Shown here piece by piece: positions 9,021 to 17,118 of a stretch of 64,000 nt of DNA. Positions within the stretch are counted from its first letter, which is position 1. Each line of letters opens with the position of its first letter. This DNA comes from JACKJA01 sp050297015 (lineage in GTDB: Bacteria; Pseudomonadota; Alphaproteobacteria; Micavibrionales; Micavibrionaceae), in contig JBNKRZ010000024.1 in the NCBI GenBank assembly GCA_050297015.1, positions 1 through 64,000 on the forward strand. Reading direction: 5' to 3'. A program made the position numbers and the translations under genes. The notes under the pieces were generated by a model. It was not told the origin of the DNA. It did not search any database and saw only the letters and a list, made by a program, of their open reading frames with translations.

Positions 9021-9102
9021 GTCATCCCGAACATCGCGTTGGCGGTGGAGGGATCTTCCCAATAGGCATTACAAAGATTCCTCGCATTCGCTCGGAATGA
9101 CG
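9021..9102. repeat. GTCATTCC-family inverted pair, copy 3
   Basis: Two facing units: GTCATCCCGAACATCGCG with GGAGGGATCTTCCC, then AAAGATTCCTCGC with CGCTCGGAATGACG. Together they form an 82-bp palindrome between the cysNC stop and the hydrolase start, probably a hairpin in RNA. Confidence 0.65.
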
Positions 9103-9108
9103 TGTTTA

Positions 9109-11016
9109 TCACGCTGTCATAGTCTCATCATCGCTCTTCACGCCGATTTGCGCCTCAATGTAGTCCAGCACTTGCTGCACACAGGTTTGCACATCGTTGT
9201 GCTGGGTATCGACGACGAGTTCAGGGTTTTCCGGCGGCTCATAGGGGCTATCGATCCCGGTGAATTCTTTGATCTGGCCGCCGCGCGCCTTTTTATACAG
9301 ACCTTTCGGGTCGCGCGATTCACAAGTCGCCAGATCGGCCTTCACATGAATTTCATGGAAACGTGCCGGAGCGGCCTGCCGCGCCCTGTCTCTATCCTCC
9401 CGGTAGGGCGAAATAAAGGCCGTCACACAGACATTCCCGGCATCCGCCATAAGGGCCGCAACTTCACCCACGCGCCGGATATTCTCCGCCCGGTCTTCCG
9501 GGGAGAAGCCCAGATCCGCGTTCAAACCATGGCGCACGTTATCACCATCCAGAACATAAGTATGATAGCTGCGCTCAAACAAAGCCCGTTCCACGGCGAT
9601 GGCTAACGTCGATTTCCCGGCCCCGGAGAGGCCCGTAAACCAGAACACTGCGCCGTAATGGCCGTTTTTCTGCGCCCGCGCTTCATAGCTAGTCAAGGAT
9701 TCCACGGCATAAATATTCTCGGAAATCGGCTGCGTTTGGCGGCGCTGGTCGGCATAGCCCTCCATAGAGATCGTACCGCCCCCGGCCACATCGTGCCCGT
9801 CATAAAGCACCAAGCGCCCCGTCCGGCCGTTATCGGTGTACGGATCGAGCGGCAAAAGCTCCCGCGCGCGCAAGGTCACTTCCGCCACGGCATTACGTTT
9901 GACTTCACCGCTGGCATTATCCTGCGCAAGATCTTGCGTATCCACGACCTTTTCAATCGACTGGATGGAAACCATCGCTTCGTTCGTACCATAACGCACC
10001 TTATAAGAATCGCCGATTTTCAGCGGCTTTTCCGCCAGCCAGAAAATATGCGACCGGAAGACGTTGGACAGCATCGGTGGATTTTTGACATGGGAGCCAA
10101 TATGCCCGCGCTCAACGAATATTTTTTCATCCAGCGTAATCCCGACCGATTCCCCGGCATGGGCCTCGACTTTGTTTTCATCGTCGGGCCAAACGGCGAT
10201 TGAGGTAACTTTGGCTTCCTCCCCGGTCGGCGAGAATAAAACCGTATCGCCTTTGCGCAAAATCCCGCTTTCAACACGACCGACAATGATGCGCTTTTTA
10301 TCCCAGTGATAGACATCCTGCACCGGGAAACGCAGCGGCAAGGCAATCGGCGGTGTAGCGACTTCAAAGCTATCGAGCACCTGCGTCAATGGCTTGCCTT
10401 TATACCAGTCCATATTTTCCCCGCGCTGCGCGATCAAATCGCCATGACGCGCGGAAATCGGCACAATGTGCGAGGCATGAAGCCCAATCGAACCGAGATA
10501 ATCCGTCACCTGCCGTGAGACTTCGGCAAAGCGCTCCGGGTTATAATCGCACAAATCCATTTTGTTGATGACCACAGCCACCTGTTGCAGCCCCAGCAAG
10601 TGCAGTAAATAGGCATGGCGGCGCGTTTGTTCCCGCACGCCCTCATCGGCATCAACAACCAACACCGCAGCATCCGCCGCCGCCGCCCCGGAAATCATGT
10701 TCTTCAAAAATTCACGGTGGCCCGGCGCATCAATAATCACGTAATCGCGCGCTTCCGTCGAAAACCAGATTTGCGTGGTGTCGATGGTCACAGCCTGATC
10801 GCGCTCGGCCTGCATGGCATCCAGAACAAAAGACCACTCAATCGCGTCCGCCCCGCGTTTTTTGGAGGTACGCTCCAACTCCTCCAATTTTCCATCGGGC
10901 AAGGAATCTGTATCATACAGCAACCGCCCGATCAGGGTCGATTTTCCGTGATCGACATGGCCGACAATCACAACACGAAGCTGTTGATATTTGAGAGAAG
11001 AATCTGTCGCAGTCAT
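9109..11016 (-). CDS. cysNC: Bifunctional sulfate adenylyltransferase subunit 1 / APS kinase
   Basis: Fusion protein of 635 residues. Residues about 10-430 are CysN, the EF-Tu-like GTPase subunit of ATP sulfurylase (P-loop GHVDHGKST, switch DAPGHREF, NKMDL). Residues about 450-630 are CysC, APS kinase (P-loop GLSGAGKST, DGDNVRHGLN, FISPYREDR). With CysD it makes APS from sulfate and ATP, and the kinase part then makes PAPS. NodQ-type fusions of this sort are common in proteobacteria. The upstream small protein gene and cysD are on the same strand and probably co-transcribed. No PAPS reductase gene is seen nearby. Confidence 0.96.
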   Translation of the reverse strand: MTATDSSLKYQQLRVVIVGHVDHGKSTLIGRLLYDTDSLPDGKLEELERTSKKRGADAIEWSFVLDAMQAERDQAVTIDTTQIWFSTEARDYVIIDAPGHREFLKNMISGAAAADAAVLVVDADEGVREQTRRHAYLLHLLGLQQVAVVINKMDLCDYNPERFAEVSRQVTDYLGSIGLHASHIVPISARHGDLIAQRGENMDWYKGKPLTQVLDSFEVATPPIALPLRFPVQDVYHWDKKRIIVGRVESGILRKGDTVLFSPTGEEAKVTSIAVWPDDENKVEAHAGESVGITLDEKIFVERGHIGSHVKNPPMLSNVFRSHIFWLAEKPLKIGDSYKVRYGTNEAMVSIQSIEKVVDTQDLAQDNASGEVKRNAVAEVTLRARELLPLDPYTDNGRTGRLVLYDGHDVAGGGTISMEGYADQRRQTQPISENIYAVESLTSYEARAQKNGHYGAVFWFTGLSGAGKSTLAIAVERALFERSYHTYVLDGDNVRHGLNADLGFSPEDRAENIRRVGEVAALMADAGNVCVTAFISPYREDRDRARQAAPARFHEIHVKADLATCESRDPKGLYKKARGGQIKEFTGIDSPYEPPENPELVVDTQHNDVQTCVQQVLDYIEAQIGVKSDDETMTA

Positions 11017-11049
11017 TGTTTCGTTTTTGTCCCTAAACTTACTTAAACC

Positions 11050-11304
11050 TTATTCCCATCCAAACGACGGGCTTTTTTGTCTCACCTTTTTCATACGGCT
11101 GCACAAAAGTCTTTGTTTTCGCTCTTTGTCCTGAACACAGGTTTCAATCTCCGCCGTCTTCGTGTCCATAATGACAATCCCACCGGGAGCCATCACCAGA
11201 GAATAACGCCCCGTTTTCTGCCCTTTCACCTCCATGATTAACGCCGAAAACACGATCATCAAAAGCACAAAAAATACCAGACTGTCTTTGTCTATATGTT
11301 TCAT
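11050..11304 (-). CDS. Small single-pass membrane protein of unknown function
   Basis: 84 residues with one N-terminal transmembrane segment (about 9-27, VFFVLLMIVFSALIMEV), then a hydrophilic tail with a short hydrophobic stretch (SLVMAPGGIVIMD), two cysteines and a very basic end. The ATG at 11304 is preceded by AAAAGGGC at a good distance. It sits between cysD and cysNC, 43 bp and 33 bp away, so it is likely part of the operon. I do not recognise the family. It could anchor the sulfurylase at the membrane, but this is only a guess from position. Confidence 0.5.
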   Translation of the reverse strand: MKHIDKDSLVFFVLLMIVFSALIMEVKGQKTGRYSLVMAPGGIVIMDTKTAEIETCVQDKERKQRLLCSRMKKVRQKSPSFGWE

Positions 11305-11347
11305 AGTTTGCCCTTTTCAAACATCTCTGTATGCTGCGACGCTGCGC

Positions 11348-12163
11348 TCACATGTATCCTTTTTCACGCAGCTTCTCGAAACTATCCTCTGCCTCGTGAT
11401 CCATGGCGCGGCCCGCGCGTTCCGCGGTTTTGGTCGTCTCTAACTCATGGATAATATCGTCAATTGTGGCCGCGCCGCTTTCAATCGGGAAAGTGATATT
11501 CTTTTCGCCCAACGAACGATAGCGCATCATTTTTCCGGTCTCGCTATCTTCCCGTGCAAAATAAAGCGGCACCGTCGGAATATTTTCGCGCTTGGTATAG
11601 CGCCAGATATCAATTTCCGTCCAGTGCAACAAAGGGTGAATCCGCACATGGCAGCCATCGGGAAATTCAGTTTTATACTGGTCCCAGAATTCAGCGGGCT
11701 GGTCTTTGAAATCCCACGTCCCGTCAAGCGTCCGCGGCGAAAAAACGCGCTCCTTCGCCCGCATGGATTGCTCATCCCGGCGAATACCGGCGATAATGCC
11801 ACGGTATTTATTCTCCTTGAGAAGATTTCTGAGCCCTTCCGTTTTGCGCATTGCGGCGCGGGTTGCCGGCGGTAATGTCTGATCCATATCGGCTTCCGGC
11901 GGGCAAAGCTGAACCTTCAGTGGCAAGTCCCATTCCTTAGCGATATTATCGCGGAATTCATAGACCTCCGGCAGTTCCATCTCTGTGTCAAGCTGCACCA
12001 GCGGAAACGGCACCCGGCCATAAAACGCCTTGCGGATCAGCCACAGCATCACATTAGAATCTTTACCGATGGACCACAACATCGCCAGCGGCTCGACGCG
12101 GTTATACGCCTCACGCAGAATATAAATTGATTTATTTTCCAACTCGTCGAGATAAGGATACAC
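11348..12163 (-). CDS. cysD: Sulfate adenylyltransferase subunit 2
   Basis: Catalytic subunit of ATP sulfurylase, an N-type PP-loop (adenine nucleotide alpha-hydrolase) enzyme; makes APS with CysN. The PP-loop SIGKDSNVML is near residues 31-40. YLDELENKSIYILREA at the start is typical, and the 271 residues are somewhat shorter than the E. coli protein (302), mainly at the N-terminus. The start codon is GTG at 12163 with an AGGAG placed inside the last codons of ugd. Only 5 bp separate it from the ugd stop, so ugd and cysD are one transcription unit. Confidence 0.96.
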   Translation of the reverse strand: MYPYLDELENKSIYILREAYNRVEPLAMLWSIGKDSNVMLWLIRKAFYGRVPFPLVQLDTEMELPEVYEFRDNIAKEWDLPLKVQLCPPEADMDQTLPPATRAAMRKTEGLRNLLKENKYRGIIAGIRRDEQSMRAKERVFSPRTLDGTWDFKDQPAEFWDQYKTEFPDGCHVRIHPLLHWTEIDIWRYTKRENIPTVPLYFAREDSETGKMMRYRSLGEKNITFPIESGAATIDDIIHELETTKTAERAGRAMDHEAEDSFEKLREKGYM

Positions 12164-12168
12164 GAATT

Positions 12169-13527
12169 TTACGCTCCTGTTGCTTCTTTCAATGCCGTTT
12201 CTTGCGCGGCGGGCGATACCTCACTCCGGCCCACAGAAACATAATGAAAACCACTATCTTTCATATCGGAAACTTTATAAACATTGCGCAGGTCAATCAA
12301 ATGATTCCCCTTCATCAACGCTGCGATTTTCTTCAAATCGAGCGCGCGAAATTCGTTCCATTCGGTAATAATGACCAAGGCGTCCGCGTCTTCCGCCACG
12401 TCATAAGCGCTATCCCGCCACACCACATCATCGTCGAGCAACCCCTTGGCCGCGTCCATGGCCTCCGGATCGTAAGCGGCAACTGTTGCCCCCGCCTGTT
12501 GCAGAACGGGGATGATCGTTAAAGCCGGCGCGTCGCGCATATCATCCGTATTCGGCTTAAATGCCACACCCAAAACACCGATCCGTTTGCCCCGCACATC
12601 GCCGCCGCATGCAGCAACAATTTTATCCGCCATGCGTGCCTTACGGTCTTCATTGACAGAAACGACCGTTTCAACAATCCGCTGCGCCGTGCCGTATTTC
12701 TGCCCCGCGCGCGTCAGCGCCAGCGTATCTTTCGGAAAACATGACCCGCCATAGCCCGGCCCGGCATGCAGGAATTTGCTACCGATCCGCCCATCAAGGC
12801 CGATGCCCTTGGAGACTTGCTGCACATCCGCGCCAACCTGTTCGCACAGATCAGCAATCTCGTTGATAAACGAGATTTTGGTCGCGAGGAAAGCATTTGC
12901 CGCATACTTAATCAGCTCTGCCGTTTCCGGCGCGGTGAACAGAATCGGTGTCTCGTTAATGAAAAGCGGCCGATAAATACCACGCATAACCTCTTGCGCC
13001 CGGTCGGACTCCGTTCCCACCACCACACGATCGGGACGCATGAAGTCATCAATTGCCGCCCCTTCCCGCAAAAATTCCGGGTTGGAGGCCACATCGAAAT
13101 CCGCATCCGGCGCCGCTTCGCGCACAATACGTTCAACCTCTTTCGCCGTTCCGACCGGCACCGTCGATTTATCGACAATCACAGTGTACCCCTCCAGGTT
13201 TTCCGCGATTTCTTTGGCTGCGCCATAAACATAAGACAAATCCGCATCCCGGCCAAAACGGCGCGAAGGCGTCCCCACCGCGATAAAGACCGCATCCATA
13301 CCCTTGACAGCATCGGCAATATCCGTCGTGAACGTAATGCGCCCGGCGGCGATCTGACGTGCCAAAAGCTCATCCAGCCCCGGTTCATAAATCGGGATTT
13401 CACCTTTTTTCAGACGCTCAATTTTTCCAGCGTCCTTATCCACACAAACGATATCGTGCCCAAACTCAGCAAAACAGGTTCCAGACACCAACCCGACATA
13501 ACCGGTTCCCACCATTCCAATACGCAT
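12169..13527 (-). CDS. ugd: UDP-glucose 6-dehydrogenase
   Basis: NAD-dependent oxidation of UDP-glucose to UDP-glucuronate, a precursor of acidic polysaccharide. Residues 1-11 give the Rossmann motif GTGYVGLVSG. The catalytic cysteine is in the GPGYGGSCFPKDT motif (near 255-268), with the usual SKFLHAG before it and an FKPNTDD motif in the C-terminal domain. 452 residues, normal length. It is the first gene of the minus-strand unit ugd-cysD-small protein-cysNC. This grouping fits sulfated, uronate-containing surface polymers better than cysteine synthesis alone (inference). Confidence 0.95.
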   Translation of the reverse strand: MRIGMVGTGYVGLVSGTCFAEFGHDIVCVDKDAGKIERLKKGEIPIYEPGLDELLARQIAAGRITFTTDIADAVKGMDAVFIAVGTPSRRFGRDADLSYVYGAAKEIAENLEGYTVIVDKSTVPVGTAKEVERIVREAAPDADFDVASNPEFLREGAAIDDFMRPDRVVVGTESDRAQEVMRGIYRPLFINETPILFTAPETAELIKYAANAFLATKISFINEIADLCEQVGADVQQVSKGIGLDGRIGSKFLHAGPGYGGSCFPKDTLALTRAGQKYGTAQRIVETVVSVNEDRKARMADKIVAACGGDVRGKRIGVLGVAFKPNTDDMRDAPALTIIPVLQQAGATVAAYDPEAMDAAKGLLDDDVVWRDSAYDVAEDADALVIITEWNEFRALDLKKIAALMKGNHLIDLRNVYKVSDMKDSGFHYVSVGRSEVSPAAQETALKEATGA

Positions 13528-13834
13528 AAAAAACCTTTCTTTCGAAGTTTCGTAAAACGAGCCCCTGTAAATGCCTGCGACACTATCTTATTTTATCCCG
13601 CGGCGAAAGCCTCTTATTGGGGTTTGCATGTACTTTCTTATTTTCCTTGATAATAAATATGTCAAGATGCTACAAGAGGCGATGGAAAATATATAGCCGC
13701 TCAACAACCGGGGGGCTTTTTGTGCCTTGCTAAATTGATTGGCATTTTCCTTGAGTTACAGGAAAAGTTTGGTTAGAACCATTACTTGTTAGAGCTTAGG
13801 CCCTATTACCAACACGCAATTGAAGGATTTCAAA
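13528..13834. other. Divergent gap between ugd and the SapC gene
   Basis: 307 bp without a gene, A+T-rich. On the plus strand TTGCAT at 13624-13629 and GATAAT at 13649-13654 could be a weak promoter, but the spacer is 19 bp. A sequence like a sigma-54 promoter at 13740-13754 has GA where the -12 GC should be. TGAAGGATT at 13821-13829 is the ribosome binding site of the SapC gene. No repeat-family member is seen. Confidence 0.35.
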
Positions 13835-14617
13835 ATGGCAGAAAACGACTCAGCCCCGACTCAAGACGAAGAAGCACGCACCGCAGCCATGCCTCTTTTT
13901 TATACGGGACCGGCGCCACTGGATGCGAAAAAGCACGCGGGCCTCGCATTGAAAAAAGATTTCGGTTTGGGTTTCACAAAGAACGTCAACGCCGTGCCGA
14001 TCAACATGATCGAAATGCCGCAAATCTGCCATTTCTACCCTATTGCCTTTTCTCCGGATAAAAATGCTACGCCTGTGGCTTTGATGGGCCTGCGCGATAA
14101 CGAAAACCTGTTCCTCGACAAAAAGGACGAATGGGCCGAACATAGCTATATTCCTGCATATATCCGCCGTTACCCTTTTATTTTCTCGGAAGTGCCGGAT
14201 AGCGACCAACTGACCTTATGTGTCGACATAAACGATAATATCACCGAAGAAAACGGCGAGCAGAGATTTTTCGATGACGAAGGAGCACCTACGGCACTAT
14301 CCCAGAACGCGCTGGAATTCTGCAAATCCTATCACGCCGCGGCGCAGCAAACACAAGAATTCTCCAAGGCCCTGGCCGATAGCGGTTTGCTGGTTGAGCG
14401 CTCTGCGGAAATCAATGTTGGCGGCGACAAAAAAATAAACTTCTCCGGCTTCCGCATCATTGATGAGCAAAAGCTGGCCGAGATGGCTGACGAAGATTTC
14501 ATGGAATGGCGCCGTAAAGGTTGGCTGCCCTTCATTTACGCGCACCTGTTTTCAGGCGCACAATGGCAACGGCTTACGCTACTGTTGCAAGACCGCATAA
14601 AAAACGAAGCAAACTAA
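13835..14617 (+). CDS. SapC-family protein
   Basis: 260-residue soluble protein of the SapC family (PF07277), named after a surface-layer-associated gene of Campylobacter but widespread in alphaproteobacteria, with no settled function. Family features seen are the N-terminal DFGLGFTKNVNAVPINM region, the FYPIAFSPD strand, AYIRRYPFIF, and the C-terminal WLPFIYAHLFSGAQWQRL. The ATG at 13835 is preceded by GAAGGA with 7-bp spacing; an upstream TTG at 13820 is in frame but overlaps that site. The next gene starts 36 bp on and is probably in the same transcript. Confidence 0.83.
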   Translation: MAENDSAPTQDEEARTAAMPLFYTGPAPLDAKKHAGLALKKDFGLGFTKNVNAVPINMIEMPQICHFYPIAFSPDKNATPVALMGLRDNENLFLDKKDEWAEHSYIPAYIRRYPFIFSEVPDSDQLTLCVDINDNITEENGEQRFFDDEGAPTALSQNALEFCKSYHAAAQQTQEFSKALADSGLLVERSAEINVGGDKKINFSGFRIIDEQKLAEMADEDFMEWRRKGWLPFIYAHLFSGAQWQRLTLLLQDRIKNEAN

Positions 14618-14653
14618 ACAACAACGACAACCAGACCAACGGGAGAAAACACC

Positions 14654-15238
14654 ATGGCTAAAGTAGGAGCACAACGGGCCGCCGAGCTAACAGGAAAGTC
14701 GAAATCAACCATCCAGCGCGCTATGAAAAATGGCAAACTGTCATACGATGTTGACAGCAACGGCCGCCGGACCATTGATGTATCCGAGCTGGAAAGAGCT
14801 TTTGGCATCTCCCCACAACAAGGCGCAACACAGCCTCAGGAAACCGTAGAGGCCGAACTGGAAAAAGCCTCCAACATCCTCGAAATGGAGCGTATGAAAA
14901 TGCGTATCCGTATGCTGGAAGATCAGTTGGAAGACGCCCGCACCCAGATTGAAGACCTGCGCGAACAGCGTGAACAATGGCAAAAACAGGCGCAACAGGT
15001 TCTCCTGACCAGCCAATACAGCCAAAAACAAGCCGAGGAGTTGAAAGAACAGCTCAAAGAACGTGAACGCCGTGCTCAAATGCGCCGCCAACAAAAAATG
15101 CAGCAACAAGCGGACAACGAAAATCGGCAAGTCGGTCCGATGGAACAACAACGCCAAGAGGAAAAGAACTTCAAAGTTAAAGATCTTTGGCAAAAAATTC
15201 GGGGTAACCAAAGCGAAAAACAAGAAGCCGCCGGTTAA
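14654..15238 (+). CDS. HTH plus coiled-coil protein (plasmid exclusion/replication-region-like)
   Basis: 194 residues. The first 55 form a helix-turn-helix of the MerR/excisionase type (MAKVGAQRAAELTGKSKSTI, then a wing that ends in DVSELERAFG). Residues about 65-170 are a long, Gln- and Glu-rich coiled coil (MRIRMLEDQLEDARTQIEDL and on), followed by a basic tail. The N-terminus resembles Exc1-type entry-exclusion and plasmid replication-region proteins, where this HTH and coiled-coil pairing is known. Here it follows a SapC gene and may act as a DNA-binding partner; that is inference. GGGAGAA precedes the ATG. Confidence 0.68.
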   Translation: MAKVGAQRAAELTGKSKSTIQRAMKNGKLSYDVDSNGRRTIDVSELERAFGISPQQGATQPQETVEAELEKASNILEMERMKMRIRMLEDQLEDARTQIEDLREQREQWQKQAQQVLLTSQYSQKQAEELKEQLKERERRAQMRRQQKMQQQADNENRQVGPMEQQRQEEKNFKVKDLWQKIRGNQSEKQEAAG

Positions 15239-15410
15239 TACACTCTCTCCTGTTTCTTCCCCCTTAAAAGGGGGAGATAGACGGCGGATGGTAAAGACCG
15301 TCATTGGCGAGTATAACCGAGGAATCTGTGTAAGGCGACAGCGGAGAATATCCCTCCATGCGCTACGCTTGGTCGGGATAACATTCCTTCTTTCCTCTTG
15401 CTTTCTCCCT

Positions 15411-15461
15411 CCCCCTCTAGCGCCGGATTATGTAAAATGCATAGAGGGTGGTATATAGTCG
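15411..15461 (+). repeat. CCCTCC/GGATTATGTAAAAT dispersed repeat, copy 1
   Basis: A pyrimidine-rich arm CTCCCTCCCCCTCTAG, then GCCGGATTATGTAAAAT, then ATAG...GTATATAGT. The same order recurs at 15796-15870 and 19411-19470. Confidence 0.6.
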
Positions 15462-15495
15462 ATCCAAAATAAAATGATTCGAATTTTCTACCCCC

Positions 15496-15588
15496 GTCAT
15501 TACAAGTTTTTGTGAAAACAAAATACGTGTGATCCATAGCCGCCAATGGATTGCACGTTTTCGCCTAAAGGCGAAACGTGCAATGACG
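15496..15588. repeat. GTCATT-family inverted pair with strong hairpin
   Basis: GTCATTAC at the left end and GCAATGAC at the right. The right half holds a near-perfect stem TTGCACGTTTTCGCC / GGCGAAACGTGCAA with a TAAA loop (15551-15584). Confidence 0.6.
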
Positions 15589-15795
15589 ACTCTTCAATTT
15601 CATGCTCATTTTATTCAGGATGGGCTATAACAATTCCCCTCTCTCCCTTTTTGATAACACCCCCATTCCAGATTATGTTAGATTAAAAAGAAAGGGTGCA
15701 AGAATAAAAGCAGCATCCCCCCTCTTACGTCATCCCCGCGCTTTAGGTGGGGCCACCCCTTTTCACCACAAAGCACACGAAAGACCACAGAGTTT

Positions 15796-15870
15796 CCCTC
15801 TTTCTCCCTCCCCCTCTTTCCTCCCCCTAGGGCCGGATTATGTAAAATAGATAGTATATAGTACATAAGG
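15796..15870 (+). repeat. CCCTCC/GGATTATGTAAAAT dispersed repeat, copy 2
   Basis: TCTCCCTCCCCCTCTTTCC, then CTCCCCCTAGGGCC, then GGATTATGTAAAATAGATAG and GTATATAGT. Shares more than 25 positions in order with the copy at 15411. Confidence 0.6.
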
Positions 15871-15881
15871 GGCATTTTATC

Positions 15882-16148
15882 GTCATTGCGAGGAAAAAAT
15901 GACAAAGAAATCTCGTCCAGATTGCCGCGCGGCCTTATTAAAGAAGTGTCCCACGTGTTTTTTAAAAGCTTTATCCCACGCACTTCATGCTTCGGGATGA
16001 GCGCACTTCGGGCGGTGTTTTAAGCTCTTGTCCCACGTGCTTCGCACTTCGGGAGTCTTTTTAGGTTGTGTCCCACGTGCTTCGCACTTCGGGACGGGGG
16101 ACGGGGGACGGGGAACAGGGGACGGAGCGGACGAGGCTTCGCAATGAC
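15882..16148. repeat. GTCATTGC-family pair split by an insertion
   Basis: A left unit starts GTCATTGCGAGG and contains AAATCTCGTCCAGATTGCCG; a right unit ends GGCTTCGCAATGAC. About 210 bp, mostly the array at 15949-16133, separates them, as if the array had expanded inside one palindromic element. Confidence 0.5.
15949..16133 (+). repeat. TCCCACGTGCTTCGCACTTC near-tandem array and GACGGGG run
   Basis: TCCCACG-type units start at 15949, 15974, 16030 and 16070. The last two are identical for TCCCACGTGCTTCGCACTTC plus GGGA; the first two are decayed. A run of GACGGGG units follows (about 16091-16133). Unit spacing is uneven (25, 56 and 40 bp), so it is not a CRISPR array. Confidence 0.65.
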
Positions 16149-16176
16149 AATAAGGAAAGCCCCTACGCCTCATCCT

Positions 16177-16213
16177 GATACGCGGTACGTACTACGTGGT
16201 ACGCATTGCGTAA
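16177..16213. repeat. REP-like palindrome, copy 1
   Basis: GATACGCGGTACGTACTACG followed by TGGTACGCATTGCGTAA. It is an imperfect palindrome centred on ACTACGTGGT; four more copies are in the window. Confidence 0.75.
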
Positions 16214-16380
16214 AATTATAAAAAACACAAAAAACGTCGCCTTCCGCCTTTCCGGCACCTGCCGCCAAACACCGGACGGCTCCACCAAAGCGCGGATTAT
16301 CACAAACGATAAAGCGCGGGAAAAAGATTGCATTTCCCGGTTATCTGCCTTATTTATCTACTTTTCCCAGCATTAGCCGG

Positions 16381-17118
16381 ATGTATATCCTGATGATTTT
16401 TGACATTCTTGTTTTAGCGATCCTTCTCATTTCTGCCGTTATAGCCTTTTTGCGCGGTTTAATTCGTGAGGTCTTGACGATCCTCGGTGTTATAGGCGGG
16501 GCGCTGGCTTCTTTCTTCATCGGACCGGCTTTAAGCCCCCTTATCCGCGGCTGGATAGGCGGCGGTACAGGCGCAGACGGTAGCCGCATTTTCGGCATTT
16601 TCCCCTCAACCGTCGTTGCTGATGGCATTGCTTATGGCGGAATTTTTATTATTGTTGTTGTTGTCTTATCGGTGATTAGCCACTTTTTATCCGGCTGGGT
16701 TAAAAACATTGGTCTTGGCGCGCTGGACCGTACGCTGGGCGTTTTATTCGGTTTGGTGCGAGGCATGGTTTTGATCGCTATTTTGTATCTGCCCTTTTAT
16801 TTTCTGACGGATAAAACAGATCGCATGACATGGCTAAAAGACAGCAAAAGCCGGGTATATATCGAAATATCTTCTGGATGGTTAGCGGGATTTCTACCTG
16901 ATTCTTTATCTTCGGATACGCCGGATAAAGCCGTTAAAAACGCCGACTCCATCGCCAAAGCCACACGGGAAAAGCTTCAAGAACTTGATGTCCTGCGCGA
17001 ACAAGGGGCAAAGCTGGTCCCCGACGAAAAAACGAACAAAAATGAAAGCGCACCGGGCTACGAAAAGGATGAGCGCCTGCAACTGGATCAACTGTTTGAA
17101 CAAGGTACGAATAACTAA
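16381..17118 (+). CDS. cvpA: CvpA-family membrane protein
   Basis: Inner-membrane protein of 245 residues. Four hydrophobic segments (about 4-25, 30-50, 80-105, 115-142) carry the CvpA pattern: FLRGLIREVLTILG, then LDRTLGVLFGLVRG. A soluble, acidic tail follows. CvpA is needed for colicin V production in E. coli and is linked to envelope stress; its molecular role is unsettled. The stop TAA shares its last base with the ATG of purF, the usual cvpA-purF pairing. Confidence 0.9.
   Translation: MYILMIFDILVLAILLISAVIAFLRGLIREVLTILGVIGGALASFFIGPALSPLIRGWIGGGTGADGSRIFGIFPSTVVADGIAYGGIFIIVVVVLSVISHFLSGWVKNIGLGALDRTLGVLFGLVRGMVLIAILYLPFYFLTDKTDRMTWLKDSKSRVYIEISSGWLAGFLPDSLSSDTPDKAVKNADSIAKATREKLQELDVLREQGAKLVPDEKTNKNESAPGYEKDERLQLDQLFEQGTNN

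Larger units (their letters stand above)
15239..16380. other. Repeat-rich intergenic region
   Basis: 1.14 kb with no convincing gene. It contains copies of at least four repeat families: CCCTCC...ATTATGTAAAAT units (15411-15461, 15796-15870 and a decayed one at 15634-15686), GTCATTGC units (15496-15588 and 15882-16148), a near-tandem array (15949-16133) and one 36-bp palindrome (16177-16213). Short ORFs here are low-complexity translations of these repeats. Confidence 0.7.

Noticed and set aside
13738..13756. Possible sigma-54 promoter before the SapC gene
   Set aside because: GG and the -12 pair are 10 bp apart, but the -12 pair is GA, not GC.
15949..16133. Possible CRISPR array
   Set aside because: Unit spacing is uneven, units decay on one side, the between-sequences are not unique spacers, and no cas gene is near.
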